The position numbers and the translations under genes were made by a program. The notes below the pieces were generated by a model. That model was not told where the DNA came from. It saw nothing but the letters and a program-made list of their open reading frames with translations, and did not search any database. Shown here one piece after another: positions 1 through 7,117 of a stretch of DNA of 13,330 nt (position 1 is the first letter of the stretch; each line of letters starts with the position of its first letter). Source of the DNA: Cyanobacteria bacterium UBA11153. GTDB taxonomy: Bacteria > Cyanobacteriota > Cyanobacteriia > Cyanobacteriales > Coleofasciculaceae. The DNA is taken from positions 1-13,330 of the forward strand of contig DOIX01000091.1 in assembly GCA_003511885.1 (NCBI GenBank), given 5' to 3'.

Positions 1-4
1 TTCT

Positions 5-16
5 TGAAACAGCCCT
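5..16. repeat. 12-bp repeat TGAAACAGCCCT, inverted partner at 13312-13323
   Basis: TGAAACAGCCCT here is matched exactly by its reverse complement AGGGCTGTTTCA at 13312-13323. Both copies lie beside G/C-homopolymer-rich intergenic sequence. This suggests a dispersed intergenic repeat family rather than a functional pair, because the two copies sit 13 kb apart at arbitrary window edges. Confidence 0.45.
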
Positions 17-26
17 GCCTTAATAA

Positions 27-44
27 GGGGGGTTAGGGGGGTTA
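27..44. repeat. Tandem GGGGGGTTA x2
   Basis: Two exact 9-bp units GGGGGGTTA are tandem at 27-35 and 36-44, just after AATAA. G-run/TTA units of this kind are common intergenic filler in cyanobacterial genomes. The rest of 1-110 shows no gene; it lies downstream of the leftward rnj. Confidence 0.6.
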
Positions 45-110
45 ATGTATAGCGCTATTTGAGGAAATTAGTATTAAAAAACAAATATCTGGTATCTCCA
101 AAAGCTTCAC

Positions 111-144
111 CCTATCCTTAAACTAAAGATAGCTTAAGGATAGG
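111..144 (-). terminator. Stem-loop after rnj, probable terminator
   Basis: CCTATCCTTAA (111-121) and TTAAGGATAGG (134-144) form a perfect 11-bp stem with a 12-nt loop. Reading leftward, it begins 15 nt after the rnj stop codon. No clear U-tract follows (the next bases are GTGAAGCTTTTGG), so it may act as a 3'-end stabiliser rather than a classical intrinsic terminator. Confidence 0.6.
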
Positions 145-159
145 TACAAGAAACACCTT

Positions 160-1965
160 CTAAGAAGCTGCCTTAGCTGTTGTACGAGTACGTCTCCTTC
201 CCACAGGTGCAACTGATTTAACAGGTTCGACTGATGGTACAGATTCCACTGATTTAATTGAAGTTGCCTCTTGATTTTGGAGGAGGAAAACTACCATGGG
301 GCGACTGCGAAGTTCCCGTCTGGTTAATCTTTCTAAATCTCCTTCAATTTGGGTTTGTAAACCTACCCAATCAATCTCAGTTTGTTCTCTGTCAAAGGAT
401 TTGACAAAATCCGTCCAGCGATCCCGTAATGTTCTTTCGATGGTTTTGATTGCCAATTGATGTAGCAAGGATTTATCTACTGTAGAAACCACACCCCGGA
501 GATGAATTTCTGGTTTGGCTAACAATTTGCCCTCTAAGCTAACAGCAGCAGCGACAGTAATTACCCCATCATCTGCCATTTGCTGTCTTTCTTTCATCAC
601 CTGATGATGAACGATACCGCTATTATCAACTAACTCAATTCCAGAAGGTACTTTCCCGACAATGGCAATACCATCTTCTGATAATTCCACAATATCCCCA
701 TTGTTGGTAACAATGGTATTTTCTGGAGGGATGCCCATAGTATGGGACATTTTGGCATGTTGGACTAGCATCCGATGTTCGCCGTGAACGGGCATGAAGA
801 ATTTCGGTTTGGTTAATGCTAGCATCAGTTTTTGATCTTCTTGTGCCCCATGTCCGGAAACGTGGATACCTTTATCTCTTCCGTAAATGACGTTAGCGCC
901 TAACATCATTAATTTATCAATTGTATTGACAACTGCGATCGTATTTCCGGGAATTGGGTTAGCGGAGAAAACTACAGTGTCACCTTTTCTAATTCTCAGT
1001 TGGCGATGTTCCCCGTTAGCAATTCGCGTTAATGCTGCCATAGGTTCCCCTTGGGAGCCAGTAGTGAGAATTACCACTTTTTCTGGTGGTAAATGATTAA
1101 CGGCATGTAATGGCTCAAATAAGTCATCTGGACATTTAATATAGCCTAGATTCCGGGCATGGGCGATGACGTTGAGCATGGAACGACCAACTACGGATAC
1201 AATCCGGTTATGTTTTTGGGCTAATTCCAGAATTATTTGCAGTCGATGGACGGATGAAGCAAAGGTAGTTACCATAATCCGTCCAGGTGCTTGATGGAAA
1301 ATGCGATCCAGATTGGGATATACTGAACGTTCTGATGGCGTGTGTCCGGGAACTTCGGCGTTAGTAGAATCGCTCAGAAGGCAGAGGACTCCTTTTTCAC
1401 CATGTTCTGCTAGTCTTTGAAAATCGAAGAATTCTCCATCTACTGGAGTATGATCTACTTTAAAATCTCCTGTATGGATAACTACGCCAATGGGAGTATG
1501 AATAGCAACGGTGAAGCTATCAGCAATAGAATGGGTATTGCGAATATATTCCACCATAAAGTTGTCACCAATTCGCACCATCTGCCGGGGCATTACTGCA
1601 TGTAATTTTGTCCTGTCTGCGACACCTGCTTCTTCCAGTTTTCCTTGGAGTAGCAGCATGGCTAATCTCGGACCATAAATTACGGGAATATCGAATTGTT
1701 TCAGGTGATAAGGAAGTCCGCCGATATGATCTTCATGACCATGGGTAACAATCATACCCTTAATTTTATGCCGATTTTCCTGCAGATAGGTCATATCTGG
1801 TAGGACTATATTAATCCCGTGCATTTCATCGTTAGGAAAGGCAAGTCCCGCATCGAGGAGAATAATCTCATCGTTAAATTCAAAGATACAGGTATTTTTA
1901 CCAATTTCATGGAGTCCGCCGAGGGGGATAATTTTCAGGGTTGGTTTGGTTGTTTGGTTGGTCAT
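160..1965 (-). CDS. rnj: Ribonuclease J (metallo-beta-lactamase/beta-CASP RNase)
   Basis: RNase J is a cytoplasmic zinc-dependent nuclease with 5'-3' exonuclease and endonuclease activity in mRNA decay and RNA maturation. The 601-residue product has the metallo-beta-lactamase motif THGHEDH (74-80), THS (144-146), HTGD (164-167), SDSTNA (199-203), the beta-CASP motif HVSGHG (368-373) and VHGEH (393-397), so all expected metal ligands appear present. I chose the ATG at 1965, not the in-frame ATG at 1995. AGGAGG lies three bases upstream of 1965, 1995 has no ribosome binding site, and homologues begin near MTxxxxxxLKIIPLGGLHEIGKN. The last ~35 residues are a low-complexity Ser-Val-Pro tail followed by an Arg-rich end. 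It lies downstream of asd and dapA, in an order I recall as common in cyanobacteria, but a 1-kb gap and a promoter-like site suggest its own transcription. Confidence 0.95.
   Translation of the reverse strand: MTNQTTKPTLKIIPLGGLHEIGKNTCIFEFNDEIILLDAGLAFPNDEMHGINIVLPDMTYLQENRHKIKGMIVTHGHEDHIGGLPYHLKQFDIPVIYGPRLAMLLLQGKLEEAGVADRTKLHAVMPRQMVRIGDNFMVEYIRNTHSIADSFTVAIHTPIGVVIHTGDFKVDHTPVDGEFFDFQRLAEHGEKGVLCLLSDSTNAEVPGHTPSERSVYPNLDRIFHQAPGRIMVTTFASSVHRLQIILELAQKHNRIVSVVGRSMLNVIAHARNLGYIKCPDDLFEPLHAVNHLPPEKVVILTTGSQGEPMAALTRIANGEHRQLRIRKGDTVVFSANPIPGNTIAVVNTIDKLMMLGANVIYGRDKGIHVSGHGAQEDQKLMLALTKPKFFMPVHGEHRMLVQHAKMSHTMGIPPENTIVTNNGDIVELSEDGIAIVGKVPSGIELVDNSGIVHHQVMKERQQMADDGVITVAAAVSLEGKLLAKPEIHLRGVVSTVDKSLLHQLAIKTIERTLRDRWTDFVKSFDREQTEIDWVGLQTQIEGDLERLTRRELRSRPMVVFLLQNQEATSIKSVESVPSVEPVKSVAPVGRRRTRTTAKAAS
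212..265. repeat. Three 18-bp tandem units inside the rnj 3' end
   Basis: On the + strand three units each start ACTGAT at 212, 230 and 248. They encode a six-residue repeat, read on the minus strand as SIKSVE, SVPSVE, PVKSVA, in the C-terminal tail of RNase J. The unit length is a multiple of three, so copy number could change without breaking the frame. Confidence 0.75.
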
Positions 1966-1968
1966 TTT

Positions 1969-1976
1969 CCTCCTTT
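1969..1976 (-). promoter_or_regulatory. Ribosome binding site deciding the rnj start
   Basis: Read on the minus strand, AAAGGAGG is followed by AAA and then ATG (1965-1963). The spacing is short (3 nt from the last G), but the match to the anti-Shine-Dalgarno sequence is strong. The upstream in-frame ATG at 1995 has no such motif. Confidence 0.65.
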
Positions 1977-2066
1977 GAGGTAGTTGGTTTAACATCGGTT
2001 ACAGAGCAAAAAACTACAAAATTTAGCTTGCTTTTTATCCTGGGTATTTTTGAATTGGTAACTTTT

Positions 2067-2082
2067 ATTTCTCGCGAGAAAT
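2067..2082. repeat. 16-bp perfect palindrome in the rnj leader
   Basis: ATTTCTCGCGAGAAAT is a perfect palindrome. It is bracketed by direct copies of TGGTAACT at 2056-2063 and 2086-2093. It lies between the candidate rnj promoter and the start codon, so it could be an operator or a leader structure; no matching regulator is recognisable. Confidence 0.55.
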
Positions 2083-2104
2083 GCCTGGTAACTAAGTGAT
2101 ATCA

Positions 2105-2133
2105 ATATTACAGATAACTATAGCATATTTCAA
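2105..2133 (-). promoter_or_regulatory. Candidate sigma-70-type promoter for rnj
   Basis: On the minus strand, TTGAAA (2133-2128) and TAATAT (2110-2105) are separated by exactly 17 bases. Five of six bases match the -35 consensus and four of six the -10. Transcription would start near 2098 and give a leader of about 130 nt before the rnj ATG. Confidence 0.4.
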
Positions 2134-2285
2134 CTGAATGAGAACGAACTTTATTTGTTTTATGGTACATGAGATCCGGAACATTCTGGATAATTTTTAA
2201 TTTTTTCACTCTCAGTTACTATAAATATTTTGACTACAGCAGATTTAAGATTGAGATGAACAACATCGACAATCTCTGACTTTCT

Positions 2286-2362
2286 CAATAGACTTCTCCA
2301 GAAATTAGGTTTTCCTCCAGACAGGGTAAGGGTTTTAAACTATTTTTTGGAGAAGTCCAATA
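2286..2362. mobile_element. 67-bp inverted-repeat (MITE-like) element with 5-bp direct flanks
   Basis: GACTTCTCCA at 2291-2300 and TGGAGAAGTC at 2348-2357 are perfect 10-bp terminal inverted repeats. The pairing continues inward with two mismatches to about 17 bp. The element is flanked immediately on both sides by CAATA (2286-2290 and 2358-2362), as expected for a target-site duplication. It has no coding capacity, so it is a non-autonomous miniature element or the fused ends of a deleted insertion sequence. I cannot name the parent family with certainty. Confidence 0.65.
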
Positions 2363-2473
2363 TAACAGGAAAGTAATTGAGCTAGGTAGGGGGTTTGAGT
2401 TGGCGCTGGTTGGGGAGTTTATCGGTGAAAATATCGGGATTGTCGCACTTTTAGTCCCCGACAAAACCTATAT

Positions 2474-2500
2474 TTGACCAAATTGCTTTCCCTCTATAAT
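2474..2500 (+). promoter_or_regulatory. Candidate promoter for a small RNA
   Basis: TTGACC (2474-2479) and a perfect TATAAT (2495-2500) are separated by 15 bases, or by 16 if the -35 is read as TTTGAC. The spacing is slightly short. It would start transcription near 2507-2511, directly before two hairpins and a T-tract. Confidence 0.4.
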
Positions 2501-2507
2501 AATTCCC

Positions 2508-2576
2508 GCCAATCCTCTCAATTAGGGGATGATTTTTAGCACGATTATAGCTAAAAATCTTATTTTTTCTTTTTTG
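2508..2576 (+). ncRNA. Candidate ~65-nt two-hairpin small RNA
   Basis: The predicted transcript starts close to a TATAAT box and folds into two adjoining hairpins. The first is AUCCUC/GGGGAU (2512-2517 with 2525-2530, one G-U pair, 7-nt loop). The second is a perfect 10-bp stem (2531-2540 with 2550-2559). A T-rich run follows. The unit contains no open reading frame. It is not recognisable as Yfr1, because the conserved ACUCCUCACAC is absent, nor as 6S, SRP or tmRNA. This is inferred from signal order only; there is no conservation evidence. Confidence 0.35.
2531..2576 (+). terminator. Rightward intrinsic-type terminator
   Basis: GATTTTTAGC (2531-2540) and GCTAAAAATC (2550-2559) pair perfectly around a 9-nt loop. 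They are followed by a run that is almost all T to 2576. The T-tract is on the right side only, so the terminator acts rightward, although both annotated neighbours are transcribed leftward. That implies a rightward transcript in this gap. Confidence 0.55.
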
Positions 2577-2927
2577 TCGTCGTTACTATTTATATCATAG
2601 CTCTCTTTATACTATCTATTAGAGATTTGAAATTGAGGATTTGACACTATCTATGGCTGTGCGATTGATTGTTTGTATAGCACCAGGTATAGGAGTGCCA
2701 TTCTCCTGTTAGGATATCCTGAACAATCACCACCAATTCAGATCGCTTCCCGTCAAAATATAACGAGGGAGTCTTGGCTCTTGGCTCGAGAAGAAAGCTG
2801 TCTAATCAAGGGTGTGAGGAATTGAGAATGTCTTAACACGGGCGGTTGCTATATTCTCAAACTATTCCACTGTTGTACTGTAAGGATGAGTATCTAAGAG
2901 GACGCGATCTGGTGGGAACTGTTTCCA

Positions 2928-2955
2928 TTTTGACTTTTGACTTTTGATTTTTGAA
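2928..2955. repeat. TTTTGAC heptamer repeat, four units
   Basis: Units TTTTGAC, TTTTGAC, TTTTGAT and TTTTGAA run in tandem just downstream of dapA. This is a short tandem heptamer of the STRR type frequent in cyanobacterial intergenic DNA. Confidence 0.75.
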
Positions 2956-2985
2956 TTAGATCGATGTCGTAATATCCGTACTTCT

Positions 2986-3870
2986 TTAAATCAGAGACAA
3001 CTCCAGGAGAGTTGACTTTAATTGTTGTTCTAATTCTGGTGGGATATCGCATAGGGGCAAACGCGGGGAGCCTACATGCCACCCTTGAAGCTTTAGTGCT
3101 GCTTTTACCGGAATCGGATTGGTGGTACAAAACAATACTTTAAATAGGGGTAAAAATTTGAGATGAATTTCTCTGGCTAGGGTAGTTTTTCCAGATTGGA
3201 AGGCTTGAATCATTTCTTGGATGTTATTCCCAACTAGATGAGAAGCAACACTAACTACGCCTGCTCCTCCTAATGCCATAATTGCCAGAGTAAAGGAGTC
3301 ATCGCCGGAATAGATGGCAAACTCTGGTGGTGTTAGCCGTCGTACTTGGCTGACTTGTTCAAAGTTACCGCTAGCTTCTTTAATCGCTACGATATTGGGA
3401 ATTTCTGCTAGGCGAGCTACTGTCTCTGGTTGGAGGTTTTGACTGGTACGACTGGGTACATTGTAGAGCATTATGGGCAGATCGGGACAAGATTTGGCGA
3501 TCGCACCAAAATGTTCGTACAATCCGGCTTGGGGTGGTTTGTTGTAATAGGGCACAACTTGTAATGACCCATCTAGTCCTAGTTTAGCTGCTTTTTGGCT
3601 GGCTGCGATCGCTTCCGCTGTCGAATTTGACCCTGTTCCTGCCATTACTTTGGCTTTTCCGGCTACTGCTTTCTGGACTACCTGAAATAAATTATACTCT
3701 TCTTCCCATGTCAATACCGGAGATTCTCCTGTTGTCCCGCAGACGACTACGGTATCTGTACCATTGTCAGCTAAGTGAGCGGCTAATTTTTCGGCAACTT
3801 CATAATTTACACTACCATCTGGGTTGAACGGCGTAATCATTGCCGTTAATACACGTCCAAAATCGGTCAC
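2986..3870 (-). CDS. dapA: 4-hydroxy-tetrahydrodipicolinate synthase
   Basis: DapA condenses pyruvate with aspartate semialdehyde, the first committed step of diaminopimelate/lysine synthesis in the cytoplasm. The 294-residue product has GTTGE (45-49), the YYN region (108-110), catalytic Tyr136 and Arg141 in YNVPSR, and the Schiff-base Lys164 in VAIKEASGN. Length fits the family (about 290-300). I chose the GTG at 3870 because AAGGAGG lies about 10 bases upstream and homology to DapA begins there. The same frame stays open to an ATG at 3993, but that 41-residue extension is translated from a duplicated 37-bp intergenic repeat and is Lys-rich and repetitive ([12 protein letters not shown] twice), so I reject it. 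Asd, immediately upstream, makes its substrate; co-transcription is likely. Confidence 0.95.
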   Translation of the reverse strand: MTDFGRVLTAMITPFNPDGSVNYEVAEKLAAHLADNGTDTVVVCGTTGESPVLTWEEEYNLFQVVQKAVAGKAKVMAGTGSNSTAEAIAASQKAAKLGLDGSLQVVPYYNKPPQAGLYEHFGAIAKSCPDLPIMLYNVPSRTSQNLQPETVARLAEIPNIVAIKEASGNFEQVSQVRRLTPPEFAIYSGDDSFTLAIMALGGAGVVSVASHLVGNNIQEMIQAFQSGKTTLAREIHLKFLPLFKVLFCTTNPIPVKAALKLQGWHVGSPRLPLCDIPPELEQQLKSTLLELSLI

Positions 3871-3892
3871 CCTTTTTTTTCCTCCTTTTTGC

Positions 3893-3989
3893 TTTTTGTT
3901 CTTTCTTACTAACAACCAACAACCCATAACTAATTTGTTCTTCTTTGTTGGTTTTTTGTTCTTTCTTACTAACAACCAACAACCCATAA
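3893..3989. repeat. 37-bp direct repeat pair between asd and dapA
   Basis: The 37 bases at 3893-3929 recur exactly at 3953-3989, with a period of exactly 60 bp. The core contains AACAACCAACAACCCATAA; on the minus strand this reads GTTGTTGGTTGTT, a motif also present at 9403-9433 after clpX. It belongs to a low-complexity intergenic repeat family and separates asd from the dapA start by 126 bases. Confidence 0.85.
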
Positions 3990-3996
3990 GCAATAA

Positions 3997-5004
3997 CTAA
4001 ATACCAACTAATAACTCTGCTATTTGGACTGCGTTTAATGCTGCTCCTTTCCGAATTTGATCTCCACATAACCACAGTTCTAATCCGGATTGGTGAGAAA
4101 TATCTTGGCGAATTCGTCCTACTAATACTTCATCTTTCCCGGTTGCGTCAATGGGCATAGGGAAGTAATTTGCTTGCCAATCTTCCACTAATTTTACTCC
4201 GGGGGCATTGGCGATAATTTCTCTTGCCTTGGCGACTGGAAATGGTTGACTAAATTCTAGATTAATCGCTTCTGAGTGGGCGCGGAGTACTGGAACCCGT
4301 ACACAGGTGGCGCTAATACTAATTTCTGGCGCATTAAAAATCTTGCGGGTTTCGTTGACCATTTTCATTTCTTCCTCACAATACCCTAGATCGTTAATGG
4401 CTGTATTGTGGGGGAAGAGATTAAATGCGAGGGGATAGGGAAAACTTTTGGTAGGTGGGGTTTCGCCATTTAAAATTGCTTGGGCTTGGATTTTCAGTTC
4501 CTCCATGGCTTGGAATCCAGCACCGCTAGCGGATTGATAGGTAGAAGCGATGATACGTTTGACTGGTTGGACTTGATGAAGAGGCCATACTGCCATTGCC
4601 ATTAAAATTGTCGTGCAGTTGGGATTGGCAATAATTCCTTGATGAGTTGTGGCGGCTTCTGGATTGACTTCGGGAACCACTAAAGGTACTTCAGGGTTCA
4701 TCCGGAAGGCGCTAGAGTTGTCAATTACTACCGCGCCACTCTCCACTGCTTTCGCTGCCCAAGCTTTTGATGTGCTGCCCCCTGCCGATGCTAAAACTAT
4801 ATCTATATTTTTAAAGGAATCCTCTCCTACTGCCGTCACTGGCAATTGTTCGCCTCGGAAGGGGAGGGTACGTCCTGCGGAACGAGATGAAGCCAAAAGC
4901 TTAAGTTCGGCAAGAGGGAAGTTTCGACTATCTAGTAATTCTAATAACTCTGTTCCGACTGCGCCTGTTGCACCCAAGATAGCGACACGGACTTGACTTT
5001 TCAA
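3997..5004 (-). CDS. asd: Aspartate-semialdehyde dehydrogenase
   Basis: Asd reduces aspartyl phosphate to aspartate semialdehyde with NADPH, feeding lysine/diaminopimelate and also threonine and methionine synthesis. The 335-residue product has the dinucleotide-binding GATGAVG (11-17), active-site Cys130 in NPNCTT, Gln157 in TYQSASGAG and the substrate-binding/catalytic RAHSE (His243). Length matches the family. The start is a TTG at 5004: GGAGG lies seven bases upstream, and the translation from there matches the usual Asd N terminus (KSQVRVAILGATGAVG); no ATG is suitably placed. It is the first gene of the leftward asd-dapA unit and diverges from tig across a 618-bp spacer. Confidence 0.95.
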   Translation of the reverse strand: MKSQVRVAILGATGAVGTELLELLDSRNFPLAELKLLASSRSAGRTLPFRGEQLPVTAVGEDSFKNIDIVLASAGGSTSKAWAAKAVESGAVVIDNSSAFRMNPEVPLVVPEVNPEAATTHQGIIANPNCTTILMAMAVWPLHQVQPVKRIIASTYQSASGAGFQAMEELKIQAQAILNGETPPTKSFPYPLAFNLFPHNTAINDLGYCEEEMKMVNETRKIFNAPEISISATCVRVPVLRAHSEAINLEFSQPFPVAKAREIIANAPGVKLVEDWQANYFPMPIDATGKDEVLVGRIRQDISHQSGLELWLCGDQIRKGAALNAVQIAELLVGI

Positions 5005-5248
5005 AGATTTTCCTCCAATTTACTGAACAAACTGTATCTAAGCCGATTTTAGCGATACGTCTATGTAGGCTTGCTATCTTAATTTTTTAATCAAACGACT
5101 TACTGGTCTGGATCTAGAATTTAGACTAGAGATAGGGAACGAGGAACGACGAACAGAAAAGAATTTTCGCTGATTTAGCCTTTTTGACAATATACAGTTT
5201 AAATGGGTCACGGCTTGGCGGTCTAGGCGATGGCTAGTCCGATCCCAT

Positions 5249-5274
5249 CCCTTTGGACTTTCCCTTTGAACTTT
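5249..5274. repeat. 13-bp tandem pair
   Basis: CCCTTTGGACTTT is followed directly by CCCTTTGAACTTT, with one difference. Function unknown; it lies in the asd-tig spacer. Confidence 0.6.
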
Positions 5275-5408
5275 CCCGACTGCCTCTGTTGGCGAGATTG
5301 AGTTCCCAGACTGAGTGCTTCTCGTCTCAATTCAGGATTCAGCCATCCCAAGCTCGATCTTAACTATCCACTGATTCTGTCAAACCGCTCCCTGATGTAC
5401 TATGATCG

Positions 5409-5445
5409 GAGAGGGAAGCCCCACCATAGCAATTGGGTTCCTCTC
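5409..5445 (+). other. Bulged stem-loop in the tig leader
   Basis: GAGAGG, AA and CCC on the left pair with GGG, TT and CCTCTC on the right. This gives 11 base pairs interrupted by two single-G bulges around a 12-nt loop. It starts about six bases after a TACTAT box, so it could form the 5' end of the tig transcript. Both the promoter and the fold are inferred. Confidence 0.35.
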
Positions 5446-5622
5446 TAGCGTCTCATGAGGTTAGAAGGACTAAAAGGTTATGTTTAATAGGGTTACAACT
5501 ATTATACCATAAGGGATCGGGATTCAGCTCGACAAAAGCCTTAAGATGAGGAAATATGTTGAAGGATCGTCGCTCCCACAAGCTCATAAAGCTCTATTCA
5601 GTTGTCTTCAAAAAAAGCGTCA

Positions 5623-7014
5623 ATGAAAGTTACTCAGGAAAAGCTCCCGAAGAGTCAGATAGGTCTGGAAATTGAAATCCCTGCTGAAACGACTAGAAAA
5701 GTATACGAACAGGTGGTGCAAAATCTGACCCGTTCAGTTAATATTCCTGGGTTTCGTAAAGGAAAAGTACCGCGTCAGATCTTACTACAGCGGTTGGGTG
5801 CGCAAAGGATCAAAGAATCGGCAGTAGAAGATTTAGTCCAAAATGGAATCAAGGATGCGATCGCGCAAGAAACTATTGAGGCACTAGGAAACTACAAGTT
5901 AATTTCCCCCTTTGAGGCATTAGTCAGTCAGTTTCAGCCAGGGGAACCCATCACCATCTCAGCTTCAGTGGATGTGCCCCCGGAAGTTAAGTTGGGAGAC
6001 TACAGCAATATTAGTGTCAAAGTGGAAGAAACGACACCGGATCCGGATGGGGTAGATAAGTTTCTCCAAGAACGTCGCGTCAAGCTAGCCACCCTCATTC
6101 CCGTAGAATCCCGTCCAGCCCAGATGGGAGATGTAGCAACAGTTGATTATCAGGCAGTACTAGTCCCTGAAGAGGAAGGAGAAGCCGAGTCTCCAGTGGG
6201 AGAGGCGAATGACTTTCAGATCGAATTGGAAGAAAATGCCCCAATCCCCAATATTGTCGAAGGAATTGTGGGGATGAATCCAGGGGAAACCAAAGAAGTA
6301 CCCACCTCTTTTCCCGATGATTATGGACGGGAGGATTTAGCAGGGAAATCGGCAAAGTTTACCATTACCCTCAAAGAAATCAAAGAAAAAGAGTTGCCAG
6401 AATTGGATGACGAATTCGCCGAAGAGATTAGCGATATGTCAACCATGGCAGAGTTAAGAGAGTCATTGACCAAGCAATTTGCCGAAGCAGCAGAGAAAGC
6501 GACGACGAATAGCAAGGAACAAGCAGTGTTAAATGCCCTCCTCGAGAAGGTAGAGATAGAATTGCCAGAAACCTTGATTGACAAGGAAATCCAGACAATG
6601 CTCACCCAGACACTCATGCAGATGGAAAGCTACGGTTTGGATGTGAGAAAGATCCTCACCCCAGAAATGATACCCGAAATGCGAGAGCGATCGCGCCCTG
6701 ATGCCATCAAACGCCTCAAAGAATCCTTCACCCTCAAACAGGTTGCCAAGGAGCAGTCCATCACGGTGACACCAGAGGAAATACAAACCAAGTCCAAAGA
6801 ATTGATGGAACAACTAGCAGGGCAAGATGTAGATCCCAATCGCCTCGAAGATTTCGTCAAAACTGACCTCCTCCAAGAAAAAGCCCTGCAATGGCTCGCA
6901 GAACACGCTACCATTGAATTAGTTCCTCAAGGTTCTTTGACACCCGAAGCAACAGAGGAACAAACAGCCGAAAGCGAACCTGCGGCAGAAACTAGCGAGG
7001 AACCAGAGGTATAA
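5623..7014 (+). CDS. tig: Trigger factor, ribosome-associated chaperone
   Basis: Trigger factor binds the ribosomal exit tunnel and shields nascent chains. The 463-residue product has the N-terminal ribosome-binding domain with signature GFRKGKVP (43-50), a central FKBP-like prolyl isomerase domain (about 165-255, preceded by a long charged linker) and a helical SurA-like C-terminal domain (about 260-435). It ends in an acidic tail rich in Glu, Ala and Thr. I chose the ATG at 5623 because the family starts MKVTQEKL; an in-frame TTG at 5602 would add seven residues and has no better ribosome binding site. Neither has a clear Shine-Dalgarno sequence. It heads the tig-clpP-clpX block, a typical bacterial arrangement. 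A HIP1 site lies within the gene near 5860. Confidence 0.95.
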   Translation: MKVTQEKLPKSQIGLEIEIPAETTRKVYEQVVQNLTRSVNIPGFRKGKVPRQILLQRLGAQRIKESAVEDLVQNGIKDAIAQETIEALGNYKLISPFEALVSQFQPGEPITISASVDVPPEVKLGDYSNISVKVEETTPDPDGVDKFLQERRVKLATLIPVESRPAQMGDVATVDYQAVLVPEEEGEAESPVGEANDFQIELEENAPIPNIVEGIVGMNPGETKEVPTSFPDDYGREDLAGKSAKFTITLKEIKEKELPELDDEFAEEISDMSTMAELRESLTKQFAEAAEKATTNSKEQAVLNALLEKVEIELPETLIDKEIQTMLTQTLMQMESYGLDVRKILTPEMIPEMRERSRPDAIKRLKESFTLKQVAKEQSITVTPEEIQTKSKELMEQLAGQDVDPNRLEDFVKTDLLQEKALQWLAEHATIELVPQGSLTPEATEEQTAESEPAAETSEEPEV

Positions 7015-7020
7015 TTTAGT

Positions 7021-7070
7021 TACCGAAAGTAACTCGGTTCCGGCAGAAGCCGCAAGCAGCCCATACCGAA
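7021..7070 (+). other. Mutually exclusive hairpins in the tig 3' region
   Basis: TACCGAA occurs at 7021-7027 and again at 7064-7070. TCGGT at 7034-7038 can pair with either ACCGA copy. The second pairing would enclose a CGGC-AGAA-GCCG hairpin (7041-7052). The arrangement resembles a two-state RNA switch, but the stems are short (5 bp), so it is only a suggestion. Confidence 0.3.
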
Positions 7071-7117
7071 ATTAACAGGAGAACCCTGCTAGTAACGAAA
7101 GCTAAAACCAAACTTCA

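Larger units (their letters stand above)
1966..2985. other. 1-kb intergenic region between dapA and rnj
   Basis: I find no convincing protein-coding gene in these 1,020 bases. From left to right they hold a candidate rnj promoter and leader with a 16-bp palindrome, an imperfect dyad ATCCGGAACATTCTGGAT (2174-2191), a small inverted-repeat element with flanking direct repeats (2286-2362), a candidate small-RNA unit (2474-2576), roughly 350 bases (2577-2927) with no recognisable feature except a doubled TTGGCTC near 2775-2795, and TTTTGAC heptamers (2928-2955). Confidence 0.7.
5005..5622. other. Divergent spacer between asd and tig
   Basis: This 618-bp region must hold the promoters for both directions. 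I see no coding sequence and no RNA gene I can name. It contains a 13-bp tandem pair (5249-5274), a bulged stem-loop (5409-5445) and a TACTAT box at 5398-5403 that could be a -10 for tig but lacks a good -35. An ideal TTGACA at 5184-5189 has no -10 at the right distance. No start site can be assigned. Confidence 0.5.

Noticed and set aside
887..1605. Plus-strand reading frames inside rnj, and similar opposite-strand frames inside tig, clpP and clpX
   Set aside because: They are antisense to strongly conserved genes, have no ribosome binding sites and no recognisable domains.
1966..1995. Upstream ATG at 1995 as the rnj start (10 extra residues)
   Set aside because: No ribosome binding site there, whereas AAAGGAGG precedes the ATG at 1965, and family homology begins at the latter.
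2508..2576. Candidate small RNA considered as Yfr1
   Set aside because: The conserved single-stranded ACUCCUCACAC of Yfr1 is absent.
2577..2927. Possible remnant of a transposase gene next to the 67-bp element
   Set aside because: No frame of useful length and no recognisable transposase motif.
2894..3130. 78-residue minus-strand reading frame overlapping the dapA end
   Set aside because: It lies out of frame over conserved dapA sequence and its C-terminal part is translated TTTTGAC repeat; no family resemblance.
3893..3989. Two 37-bp repeats with a 23-bp spacer, resembling a minimal CRISPR array
   Set aside because: Only two copies, low-complexity A/C-rich repeat, no cas genes or leader, and the same motif family recurs after clpX as ordinary intergenic repeat.
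5184..5189. Perfect TTGACA upstream of tig as a -35 box
   Set aside because: The hexamer 17 bases downstream (TCACGG) is not a -10, and nearby alternatives are at the wrong distance.
5602..5622. TTG at 5602 as the tig start
   Set aside because: No better ribosome binding site, and known trigger factors begin at the MKVTQEKL methionine encoded at 5623.
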